Assembly: GCA_945788685.1 (NCBI GenBank)
Contig: CALZMZ010000009.1
Coordinates: forward strand, 1-50,393
Source of the DNA: Thermodesulfovibrionia bacterium
Lineage (GTDB): Bacteria; Nitrospirota; Thermodesulfovibrionia; UBA6902
Length of the DNA: 50,393 bases
Direction: 5' to 3'
A program made the translations under genes and the position numbers. Positions within the stretch are counted from its first letter, which is position 1, and each line of letters opens with the position of its first letter. The notes under the pieces are model-generated. The model did no database searches. It was given only the letters and a program-made list of their open reading frames with translations, and was not told the DNA's origin. This document shows positions 19,557 to 28,223 of the stretch, piece after piece.

Positions 19557-19760
19557 TTATCTCTTCATATTGTCGATCGCTTCCGTGAACAGCCCATCCA
19601 GTTTTTTGCTTTCATCTGCAATCCGTCTGAGTATCTCTGCCAACCTGTGTTCTCCCATAGCTTCGGCCCTGTCAGCCCACTCATTGTAACTTTTCACATG
19701 GTCTTTATTATGATCTATCCAGTGAGTTATAAGATGATTTATTTTTTCAAGCTCATTCAT
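19557..19760 (-). CDS. Small conserved His-rich helical protein (LITHWIDHNKDHVKSYNEWADRAEAMG)
   Basis: 67 aa ORF with plausible start; amphipathic HWxxHNxxHxxxYxxWA pattern. Confidence 0.6.
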   Translation of the reverse strand: MNELEKINHLITHWIDHNKDHVKSYNEWADRAEAMGEHRLAEILRRIADESKKLDGLFTEAIDNMKR

Positions 19761-19862
19761 AATCTCTTGTAATATCTTTAATTAGAAGTAATTATATCAA
19801 ATAAACCAGAAGGTTTTTGCATTTTTTTGATACGAGCTGCTTTTCCTGAATGAGCAGCGGAA

Positions 19863-20633
19863 TTAAAATTCCAGGTAGTTATTGTCCTGTTTAATTTTGA
19901 TACGTCCGGCTGGTATGCGGGGAGTGACAGGTTTTTTATTTTTTATGACGAGTGCTGCGTCAGGAGGCTTGATATCAAATTTGCTTTCTGACAATGTTCC
20001 GGAAATGAAAAAATCATGTTTGAACTGGTTTACTAATCTGTCAAGAGAAAAAATAGCAGTTTCACCGGCTGTTTGAACAAACAGACGTGAAAAATCAGTC
20101 ACACCGTTGTATGCGTCCTGTGCTCTCCAGAAGGTCACACCATTCCGCTTATTAATAAGAACTCTCATATTACTTTTCTGCAGATAGAACATCCCGATTG
20201 GACTGCTGCCTGATTCGGAAGATGAGAATCCGGAGCCTTTACTTATAGAGGTTTCTCCTGTGTACCATTTATTACCATATACAACATTGTTTTTATATCC
20301 GGGCGATGAACCAGTAATCCCTCTCTTTGCGGTGCTGATGAAAGTTATGTCAATCGTACCGGTAATTGGTTCCTGTCCGGATACAGGAAGATACTTGCCA
20401 AATTTTTTTGTTGCTGCCTCATAAATTATTTTATCAAGCGACACGTTTCCGCTTCTTACCCTTACCTGATAACTGTTGTTATGAGTAACATCTGAATATG
20501 AAACAGGCTGTGTATTGGTCTTTATCGAAGAACAGGCGGTGAGAAAACTGAAGATGATTACAATGAGCAAAAACAGATTGAATGTTGAAACCGTGAAATG
20601 TTTACTGGCCATTGTTTTCATGTCGCCGGACAT
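19863..20633 (-). CDS. Hypothetical lipoprotein
   Basis: Lipobox FSFLTAC; probable start ATG at 20633 preceded by AAAGGAG (MSGDMKTMASKHF...); the ORF track extends to 20663. Confidence 0.6.
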   Translation of the reverse strand: MSGDMKTMASKHFTVSTFNLFLLIVIIFSFLTACSSIKTNTQPVSYSDVTHNNSYQVRVRSGNVSLDKIIYEAATKKFGKYLPVSGQEPITGTIDITFISTAKRGITGSSPGYKNNVVYGNKWYTGETSISKGSGFSSSESGSSPIGMFYLQKSNMRVLINKRNGVTFWRAQDAYNGVTDFSRLFVQTAGETAIFSLDRLVNQFKHDFFISGTLSESKFDIKPPDAALVIKNKKPVTPRIPAGRIKIKQDNNYLEF

Positions 20634-20760
20634 ATTTCTCCTTTTATTTGCTTTTCGGCACAAGACGGGAAAAAATTAAATGTTATTGAACGTAACCCAT
20701 GGAGATTTAATGAAAAGCATTCCTCGAAGCTCTGCTTCGGGGTTAATCACATATTCCTTT

Positions 20761-20842
20761 GTCATTCCCGTGGTCAGTTGAGCGGGAATCCAGAGTCTTT
20801 TCGCAGGGGGCTAGATTCCGGCTAAAGGACTGCCGGAATGAC
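20761..20842. mobile_element. MITE/REP-like element, copy 2 (GTCATTCCCG...GCCGGAATGAC)
   Basis: Near-identical to 41016-41097 over the full 82 bp. Confidence 0.8.
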
Positions 20843-20928
20843 ATACTTATGTTTGATACCTCGCAGTTCTGCTACGCAGGTGTTCATTTAAATAAGATTT
20901 GACAGAAGGAAGGGTAATAACAGTCAGG

Positions 20929-21282
20929 TTACTTCATTTTTTTTATGATACTGCTGCCGCTTAAATTACTTATCCACTCTTTATACTCTGATTCAGGATT
21001 GATTATTTTCAATCCCAGGGTAAGTTCATTATCTCCTGCAGGCGACCTTGAAAACCAGACTATTTCACATTCAAGTTTGATATTCTCATCAGTTGACGTC
21101 GGGAATTTAACCTCAATCTTTTTCCTGGGAACAAAATCTGAGGAGTCCTTGATAGACGATTTAATTAAATAACCTACTCCCCCTTCAGATACATTTTCTA
21201 TGGACCCTTTAAATGTTTTGCCACCAGAGATAATCTCGGCCTCCAGATTAACCTGTGTTCTTTTATAAAATCTATTATTCAT
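20929..21282 (-). CDS. PilZ-domain protein
   Basis: MNNRFYKRTQVNLEAEIISGGKTFKGSIENVSEGGVGYLI..., the RxxxR ... (D/N)xSxxG PilZ signature. Confidence 0.85.
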   Translation of the reverse strand: MNNRFYKRTQVNLEAEIISGGKTFKGSIENVSEGGVGYLIKSSIKDSSDFVPRKKIEVKFPTSTDENIKLECEIVWFSRSPAGDNELTLGLKIINPESEYKEWISNLSGSSIIKKMK

Positions 21283-21437
21283 GCAGGCGATATCATAACA
21301 TTTTTTTGATAATAATAATTTGTAACTATTTGTGATGACAAGAATATTGTGAGTTAATTAAAGCAGGAGATGTACCGGGATTAATAATAAAAAAGGAAAA
21401 CAGGGGGAACAGTTGTTCCCCCTGTTCTCATGACGAA

Positions 21438-23081
21438 CTAAGCGTCAACAGCTTCTTTATTCAGAATTGCTGCAATGTCCTCGTCAGGTGTGGTGATCGG
21501 TTTGATATTATATTTTTCAACAAGGAAATTGAGCACATTGGGAGTTATAAACGAGGGCAGTGTAGGCCCAAGCCTTATGTCTTTGATCCCTAAATGCAAC
21601 AATGAAAGCAGAATTGCCACGGCCTTCTGTTCATACCATGACAGAACCATGGACAGGGGCAGATCATTTACGCCCACTCCAAATGCCTTTGAAAGTGCTA
21701 CAGCAATCTGGACAGCTGAATATGCATCGTTGCACTGACCGATGTCCAGAAGTCGAGGGATTCCACCAATGTCTCCGAGGTCTTTATCAAAGAACCTGAA
21801 CTTGCCGCATGCCAGTGTGAGGACGACGCTGTCCTGAGGTACTTTTTCAACAAACTCAGTGTAATAATTTCTGCCCGGCTTGGCCCCGTCACACCCTGCA
21901 ACCAGGAAGAAGTGCTTTATCGCTCCGCTTTTTACGCCTTCAATTACTGTATCCGCTACTCCCATGACAGCGTTTCTACCAAAACCAGTCATAATGTTCT
22001 TGCCCGGTTTGTCTTCCATGAAACCCGGAAGCTCAAGGGCCCTCTTGATTGCAGGTTCGTAATTCTGTCCCTGGATATGTGCTATTCCCGGCCAACCAAC
22101 GAGCCCGCATGTAAATATGTTGTCTTTATATGAGTCATGTGGTTTCTGGATACAATTTGTCGTCATGACGATTGAGCCGGGGAACTCTGCAAATTCCTTT
22201 GCCTGGTTTTGCCAGGCTGTCCCGTAATGACCATAGAAATGTGGATACTTCTTTAATTGTGGATAGCCGTGCGTCGGGAGCATTTCGCCGTGAGTATAGA
22301 CATATATCCCTTTGTCCGCTGTCTGTTTGAGTATCTGTTCCATGTCATAGAGATCATGTCCTGAAACAAGCAGCGCTTTCCCCTTTTTGACTCCAAGGGG
22401 AACCTCTGTCGGAACAGGGTGTCCGTATGTTTCCGTATGAGCGGCGTCAAGGATTTCCATAACTTTGAGATTAATTTCACCGCACTTGAGGGTCATTGCT
22501 ATCCAGTCTTCGAGTGAGAGGTCTGTTCTGAGCATTGTACTTAGTGCTTCATGCGTATAATTGTAAACAGCTTCATCTTTATATCCAAGAATCTGGGCAT
22601 GGTATGCATATGCTGCAATCCCCTTAAGACCATAAAGCGTCGTCAGCTTCAGAGACTTTATATCTTCATTTACCTCTTCAGGATAATTTGACAGTTCCTC
22701 ACTCTGTCTGATTAAACCGTCAATTGATTCCTCAGGAGTAAAGGCAGCCGGTGCCTCTGAAAAATCAGCAATGCCGCCAGCTGCTTTTAGTTTGCTCTTG
22801 AGATCTTCCCTCCTTTTTACGCACTCGTTTATAAGGTCTACAAATCTTTCAGGATCAAAGTCCACATTTGTCAGGGTCGAAAAAAGGGCGCTTACTGAGA
22901 ATTTATCAATCTCTTCATCAACGACTTTCATTTTTCCGGCCTCTACAGCAACCAGCGAAAGTCCCTTCAGTGCATAGACCAGAAGATCCTGTAATGCAGC
23001 AACATCTGACTTCTTGCCGCATGTGCCGATTGTTGAACAACTTCCTCCTTTTGCTACCTGTTCACATTGATTGCAAAACAT
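21438..23081 (-). CDS. hcp: Hybrid cluster protein / hydroxylamine reductase
   Basis: MFCNQCEQVAKGGSCSTIGTCGKKSDVAALQDLL; HGEMLPTHGYP; VGWPGI; HFFLVAGCDGAKPGRNYY; LGIKDIRLGPTLPSFITPNVLNFLVEKYNI. Confidence 0.98.
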   Translation of the reverse strand: MFCNQCEQVAKGGSCSTIGTCGKKSDVAALQDLLVYALKGLSLVAVEAGKMKVVDEEIDKFSVSALFSTLTNVDFDPERFVDLINECVKRREDLKSKLKAAGGIADFSEAPAAFTPEESIDGLIRQSEELSNYPEEVNEDIKSLKLTTLYGLKGIAAYAYHAQILGYKDEAVYNYTHEALSTMLRTDLSLEDWIAMTLKCGEINLKVMEILDAAHTETYGHPVPTEVPLGVKKGKALLVSGHDLYDMEQILKQTADKGIYVYTHGEMLPTHGYPQLKKYPHFYGHYGTAWQNQAKEFAEFPGSIVMTTNCIQKPHDSYKDNIFTCGLVGWPGIAHIQGQNYEPAIKRALELPGFMEDKPGKNIMTGFGRNAVMGVADTVIEGVKSGAIKHFFLVAGCDGAKPGRNYYTEFVEKVPQDSVVLTLACGKFRFFDKDLGDIGGIPRLLDIGQCNDAYSAVQIAVALSKAFGVGVNDLPLSMVLSWYEQKAVAILLSLLHLGIKDIRLGPTLPSFITPNVLNFLVEKYNIKPITTPDEDIAAILNKEAVDA

Positions 23082-23105
23082 GATATGCCTCCTTGGTTAT
23101 TATAC

Positions 23106-23123
23106 GATTACCCTTATGTAATC
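23106..23123. promoter_or_regulatory. Perfect inverted repeat GATTAC-N6-GTAATC overlapping the hcp -35 region
   Basis: Direct reading; TATAAT (minus strand) at 23099-23104 lies just downstream. Confidence 0.55.
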
Positions 23124-23168
23124 CTTGTATCATCATTTGCTATCTTAATCAAGTCCTGTGAACATATC

Positions 23169-23184
23169 CTTGACTTATGTCAAG
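23169..23184. promoter_or_regulatory. FNR/DNR-like palindrome CTTGAC-TTAT-GTCAAG between hcp and the Crp/Fnr gene
   Basis: Perfect 6-bp arms with a 4-bp spacer, about 33 bp upstream of the regulator start. Confidence 0.65.
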
Positions 23185-23216
23185 AAATAAGAAAAAGAGT
23201 CTTTTGACAGAAATAT

Positions 23217-23933
23217 ATGATTCATGTTATTAAAATCGTTATGACCGGCCACACAAATGATAATCTGCTTTTAATGTCCAAAATGCCTATTTTCCAGAAC
23301 CTTACCGAGAAGACCCTGAAGATGCTTGAGGGAATTCTTGTAAAAAAAACCTTTGCCAGGGGTGAAAATATTTTCTCTGATGGAGATGAATCTACAGGCT
23401 TTTACATTTTAATCAAGGGCAGGGTAAAGGTCTTTAAACTCTCTATGGACGGTAAAGAGCAGATCCTTCACATTGTTGAGGCAAAAGAGCTCCTTGGAGC
23501 GGTATCCGCCTTTGCCGGAAATCCATTTCTTGCTAATGCTGATGCAATAGAAAAAACAGAAGCCTTTTTTTTCCCCAGAAATGAATTTGTAAGTTTAATT
23601 AAGCATGAACCTTCTGTTGTGATGAACATCATGGCAAACCTGTCCATGAGGCTCCAGCATTTCACAAAAATGATAGAGAACCTGTCTCTTAAAGAAGTAC
23701 CGGGAAGGCTGGGGGCCTATCTGCTGTATTTATGCAAGAAGACAGGTTGCAGCGATACCGTTGAAATGGACATATCAAAGGGTCAGCTCGCAAGTTTTTT
23801 AGGAACATCACCTGAAACTCTTTCAAGAATTCTGAAGAAAATGAGCGAGAATAAAATACTTGAGGTTAAAGGGCGTAACATTAGAATATTAAAAAGAAAA
23901 GAACTTAAGAATATCGTCGACGGTGAAAAATAA
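23217..23933 (+). CDS. Crp/Fnr family transcriptional regulator, divergent from hcp
   Basis: cNMP-binding fold (FSDGDESTGFYILIKGRVKVFKLSMDGKEQILHIV) and a C-terminal HTH (ISKGQLASFLGTSPETLSRILKKMSENKIL). Confidence 0.93.
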   Translation: MIHVIKIVMTGHTNDNLLLMSKMPIFQNLTEKTLKMLEGILVKKTFARGENIFSDGDESTGFYILIKGRVKVFKLSMDGKEQILHIVEAKELLGAVSAFAGNPFLANADAIEKTEAFFFPRNEFVSLIKHEPSVVMNIMANLSMRLQHFTKMIENLSLKEVPGRLGAYLLYLCKKTGCSDTVEMDISKGQLASFLGTSPETLSRILKKMSENKILEVKGRNIRILKRKELKNIVDGEK

Positions 23934-24155
23934 AGTCTAATGAGCATTGCATCTGTCATTATCCTTCATATCCCGGGATAACATCTATTTCCAGCATTCA
24001 TCCGGTTTCTGCATCATAAGCTGACCTCTATCAGAGAATTCCCTATATTATTTCCATAATAAATAATTTATATTATTGTAAGTAAATGGTTCCCTGTGAT
24101 ATATTTTTTATTGAGGGTTTTGTCGATGCGTTAACCGTTGAAAGGGAGACATGGA

Positions 24156-25502
24156 ATGAAAGAATTTCAAAGCGAATCGTCAGCAGAGGATGCCATCCAG
24201 GAGCAAAATCATTACGCGAAACATCTTGCTGAAGTAAACAAGGAAATCGATGTAATATCAAAAGATGATATACATAATGATAGCGGACATCTGCTTGTTC
24301 CAAAGCAAACGCGTATTGATAATGCCATTGCTGAGAAAATATTAAAACACAGGTTGTTGGCCCCACTTGAAAAACAGGTCGAACTTGAAGATACGATAAA
24401 TGCCAACAGTCTGAGGCAGAACATCACGTCATTAATTCAGAAACACAGTGATCTCGGGCAAATCAACTCTGTACATTCTTATGAAAAAATTATTCACATG
24501 GTAATTGATGAAGACCTGATTCATCCAATCCTTCTCCAGGAATTAACTGTGATGCAGCAGAGACTGCCTGATGAATACGAAAGGTCGTTGTTCTGTGCCT
24601 GGCTTTCAACTATTTTAGCCAAGGAAATGGAGATGCCTTTTCAGATGATCAGGGTAGCATTTGTTGCAGGACTGGTGCATGACGTAGGTCTTCTACATAT
24701 TTCGCCGTCAGTGATCGAAAAGCAGGGAGAGCTTACACCCGGCGAATGGAGGATGATGAAGAGCCATGTAATAATCGGTCACTTTCTGCTTAAGGAACTG
24801 GATGGCGCTGCCTTTCAGGCGGCGAGGGCTGTTATGGAACATCATGAATGCTGCGACGGGAGCGGATATCCCACGGGCAAGACCGACAGGCAGCTTGACG
24901 TTATGGGTCAGGTAGTTGCTATGGCTGACAGTTTACAGTCTATACGACTAAGACAGTTTTCAAAATGCGGTCGCAACCTGAGAGACACCATGCCATATTT
25001 GAACATGAATGCCAAAAGTCATTTTCCTGATGTTTATAAAGCAGTGTGCTCAATACTTCATATATCCGATCTGAAACCGTCTGGTGTAAATCCTCATGGC
25101 GACTTAAAAACACTCGTCTCTCAACTTTTACAGAGGGGAATGCAATTACAGAAAGCATCCCTGTCGCTTAAACAGGTACCTGAAATTAGTAAATCGATTG
25201 AGGAAGGAAATAAAAAGGAAAAGATGCTGAAGATTATCAGGCCGGTTGTTTCAATGATAGTATCTTCCGGTCTTGTAAATGATGATATCCTGAGCTGGCT
25301 TGAGTCACTGCAGGATAATACCGCAGACCCGGATTTGACACATCTAACAGAATTGGAACTTATGCAGAATGAACTCTACTGGCAGTTACATAAGGCCCAC
25401 AGGGCACTCAGTGATTATCTTGACGAGGAAGGATTAATAATCCAACATCGTGGCGCTGCATCAATCATGTTGCGATCGTTATCTGATCATAGAACCGGGT
25501 AA
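24156..25502 (+). CDS. HD-GYP domain protein
   Basis: VAGLVHDVGLLHISPSVI ... HHECCDGSGYPTGK. ATG at 24156 with GGGAG upstream; the ORF track start at 24138 is a TTG. Confidence 0.85.
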   Translation: MKEFQSESSAEDAIQEQNHYAKHLAEVNKEIDVISKDDIHNDSGHLLVPKQTRIDNAIAEKILKHRLLAPLEKQVELEDTINANSLRQNITSLIQKHSDLGQINSVHSYEKIIHMVIDEDLIHPILLQELTVMQQRLPDEYERSLFCAWLSTILAKEMEMPFQMIRVAFVAGLVHDVGLLHISPSVIEKQGELTPGEWRMMKSHVIIGHFLLKELDGAAFQAARAVMEHHECCDGSGYPTGKTDRQLDVMGQVVAMADSLQSIRLRQFSKCGRNLRDTMPYLNMNAKSHFPDVYKAVCSILHISDLKPSGVNPHGDLKTLVSQLLQRGMQLQKASLSLKQVPEISKSIEEGNKKEKMLKIIRPVVSMIVSSGLVNDDILSWLESLQDNTADPDLTHLTELELMQNELYWQLHKAHRALSDYLDEEGLIIQHRGAASIMLRSLSDHRTG

Positions 25503-26406
25503 CTTTATTCTTATCTTCAGAATCCATATGGGCCATCGCTGCCCGGGGATGCTGGTTCATTGTACCTGTGATCATGTAAGGTATGTAATATCCCCAGTCA
25601 ATTTTATCAGCCCATGGAAGTATCTCATCCTCTATTGCTTCGACAAGAGGACGCACTTTGAACTTTGGATTTTTCAGGAATGATATCAGCAGTTCCAGGG
25701 GACAATTGCCTGCACCGCGACCAATGCCATATAAACTTCCGTCAAGATAATTAATACCTGAGATAATGGCTGATATTGTATTTGCGAATGCAAGCTGCTG
25801 ATTATTATGACAGTGAATACCGATTTCCTTGCCTGGCAGGCGTTCCATATATTTTTTTGCGAGTGTCTCTATGTCCTCAGAGTAAAATGAGCCGAAACTG
25901 TCAACCAGATAGATAATAGGAACTTTACATTTTGAGAGGTCATCAAGCGCTTCATTTAATTCACGGAGACCGACTGTGGACACTGCCATAACATTTATGG
26001 TCGTCTCATAACCCTTGTCAATACAGTGATGTGCAAGGTCAATTGCAGCATCAACCTGGTGTGCATAACAGGCAACCCTGATCAGGTCAAGGGAGCTGTC
26101 GGATTTAAGAGGTATATCATCGTAATCGATCCTGCCTATATCTGCCATTGCAGAGAGTTTAATCTTTTTCTCTTTATCACCTGTTATGCGCTTTATGTCT
26201 TCCTCAGCACAGAATTTCCATGGACCGACTTCATCCCTTGAAAAGGCTGACTCTGAACTCAGGTATCCGATTTCCATATAATCAACGCCGGCCTCTGTCA
26301 GTGCGTTATATACTTTGCATACAAAAGCGTCGTCAAACTGCCACTTGTTCATTAAACCCCCGTCCCTGACAGAACAGTCAATAACTTTAATTTCCGGTCT
26401 ATACAT
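25465..26406 (-). CDS. HMGL-like/DmpG-type aldolase (4-hydroxy-2-oxovalerate aldolase-like)
   Basis: IKVIDCSVRDGGLMNKWQFDD; GVDYMEIGYLS; IYLVDSFGSFYSEDIE; IGIHCHNNQQLAFANTISAII; LDGSLYGIGRGAGNCPLELLISFL. Confidence 0.85.
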   Translation of the reverse strand: MYRPEIKVIDCSVRDGGLMNKWQFDDAFVCKVYNALTEAGVDYMEIGYLSSESAFSRDEVGPWKFCAEEDIKRITGDKEKKIKLSAMADIGRIDYDDIPLKSDSSLDLIRVACYAHQVDAAIDLAHHCIDKGYETTINVMAVSTVGLRELNEALDDLSKCKVPIIYLVDSFGSFYSEDIETLAKKYMERLPGKEIGIHCHNNQQLAFANTISAIISGINYLDGSLYGIGRGAGNCPLELLISFLKNPKFKVRPLVEAIEDEILPWADKIDWGYYIPYMITGTMNQHPRAAMAHMDSEDKNKVTRFYDQITIAT

Positions 26407-26475
26407 TTTTTAACTCTCCTTAAAATATATGTACTGGGTTTAGATTGAAGTGGATATTATAAATTATTTATCCCA

Positions 26476-27084
26476 CTATGGGCAAAGGCGGATGAAATTT
26501 TTTACATTGCAAGCTATTTTATTTATATCACGGTCTTTCAATGCTTTCTTTCCGAACAATGTTGTGCTTGCTCCCACAGCACTGGCTCCTGCATCGAAAT
26601 AGTCAGTAATATTGTCCAAATCTACTCCACCGACCGCAACCAGAGCGACCTGTTCAAAGGGCCCACGCAGTTCTTTTATGTAGCCAGGACCAAAGGGTCT
26701 GCAGGGAAAGATCTTTACCATATCCGCACCTGCAGCCCATGCATTGTATACTTCTGTCGGGGTAAGCGCTCCGGCAACAATCGGGACAGAGTGTGTTTTT
26801 GCATATTCGATCACATCAGTGTCTGTATGTGGAGTCACCAGAAACATTGCTCCGGCATCTACAGCTTTCTTTGCTTCTTCAAGATTCCTTATAGTCCCCA
26901 TGCCCAACATTTTTCCTTCAGGAACGGTTGGTATATTTGATGAGACGATTTTCAATGCGTCATCAGTATTCATTGTGAGCTCGATGGCTTGCAGTCCTGA
27001 AGTAAATGAGGTGTCCATCACGCTTTTAAATAAAGCTGAATCAACACCCCGTAAAATTCCTATGACAGGTATTTTTAAATTCAT
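26476..27084 (-). CDS. eda: KDPG/KHG aldolase
   Basis: IPVIGILRG; LQAIELTMNTDDAL; GMGTIRNLEEAKKAVDAGAMFLVTPHTD; AAGADMVKIFPCRPFGPGYIKELRGPF; VGGVDLDNI. Confidence 0.9.
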   Translation of the reverse strand: MNLKIPVIGILRGVDSALFKSVMDTSFTSGLQAIELTMNTDDALKIVSSNIPTVPEGKMLGMGTIRNLEEAKKAVDAGAMFLVTPHTDTDVIEYAKTHSVPIVAGALTPTEVYNAWAAGADMVKIFPCRPFGPGYIKELRGPFEQVALVAVGGVDLDNITDYFDAGASAVGASTTLFGKKALKDRDINKIACNVKNFIRLCP

Positions 27085-27200
27085 GTTTTACAATAAGGGA
27101 CAATTCCCTCAGGAAGAGTCCCCGGGTCTAGTGATTAGATTATTAATAGAATACATCAAAGGAGGTTCTAAATACAGCACTGCCTAATAGAGGATATACA

Positions 27201-28103
27201 TCAAGCCAGCCTTTTTAATCCTGCATCATTTGCCGCCTTTACAGCTTTTCTGAATTCTTTGCCGGTTAATCTTCTGTCAAGCGGAGGATGGTCCTGTGCT
27301 TTGTAACAGGGATAATACTGGTCCATAATATTTGTATATGTTTCAGGAGAAATTTCACCAGCAAGAAATGTTACAATTTCTTCTGTCCCTGCCAGACCTT
27401 CAGGCAGGACAAGATGTCTGACCAGTAATCCTCTTTGGGCAACACCTTTTTCATCCATAACCAGATCACCAACCTGTCTGTGCATCTCTTTAATCGCTGC
27501 TTTTGCAACAGCTGGATAGTCTTCAGCCTTTGAATACTTCTGGGCAACTTCAGGGCTGGAATATTTGAAATCAGGCATGTATATATCAAAAACACCATCA
27601 AGCAGCCTTATCGTTTCCAGTGATTCGTATCCTCCACAGTTATATACCAGAGGCACTTTCAGACCCCTGTCAATTGCTATCTCAAGAGATGTAAGTATCA
27701 TCGGGACCTGGTGAGTTGGAGTTACGAAATTAATATTATGACAGCCGTAGTTCTGTAAGGTTGTCATTATATCTGCCAGCGCTTCAAAAGACATTTCGTG
27801 TCCCTCATCACCGTGGCTTATTGTCCAGTTTTGGCAGAAAAGACAGCCCAGGCTGCAGTGTGTTAAAAAAATAGTCCCTGAACCGTGAGATCCGACAAGA
27901 GGGGCCTCTTCACCGAAATGGGCGTTCCAGCTTGAGACAAAGGGTTTGTCACCTGTGCGGCAGAAACCAGTTTCACCTCTGGTCCGGTCAACGTTGCAAT
28001 TTCTTGGGCACAACGTGCAGCTTCTTAAAATATCTTCCGCAGTATGGATTTTCTCTTTGAGGGCTTTTTTAGTAAGTCTTAAGTATGAAGGCTGAAAATT
28101 CAT
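27201..28103 (-). CDS. PflA-like radical SAM protein (COG1313-type)
   Basis: CTLCPRNCNVDRTRGETGFCRTG; THCSLGCLFCQNWTISHGDEG (CX3CX2C); YMPDFKYSSPEVAQKYSKAEDYP. Confidence 0.88.
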   Translation of the reverse strand: MNFQPSYLRLTKKALKEKIHTAEDILRSCTLCPRNCNVDRTRGETGFCRTGDKPFVSSWNAHFGEEAPLVGSHGSGTIFLTHCSLGCLFCQNWTISHGDEGHEMSFEALADIMTTLQNYGCHNINFVTPTHQVPMILTSLEIAIDRGLKVPLVYNCGGYESLETIRLLDGVFDIYMPDFKYSSPEVAQKYSKAEDYPAVAKAAIKEMHRQVGDLVMDEKGVAQRGLLVRHLVLPEGLAGTEEIVTFLAGEISPETYTNIMDQYYPCYKAQDHPPLDRRLTGKEFRKAVKAANDAGLKRLA

Positions 28104-28118
28104 GTCTGAAATAATTTC

Positions 28119-28146
28119 TTGACTTGTCTTTCGTATTTGTTATATT
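28119..28146 (+). promoter_or_regulatory. Sigma-70-like promoter TTGACT-N16-TATATT upstream of the sigma-54 activator gene
   Basis: Direct reading: ttgact 28119-28124, tatatt 28141-28146. Confidence 0.5.
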
Positions 28147-28223
28147 AAGTATGTTCTTATGATACATATCGGTTCATGCAATTCTTTAATAATATATAGT
28201 ATTTTTCATATCAAGGTGAAGTA

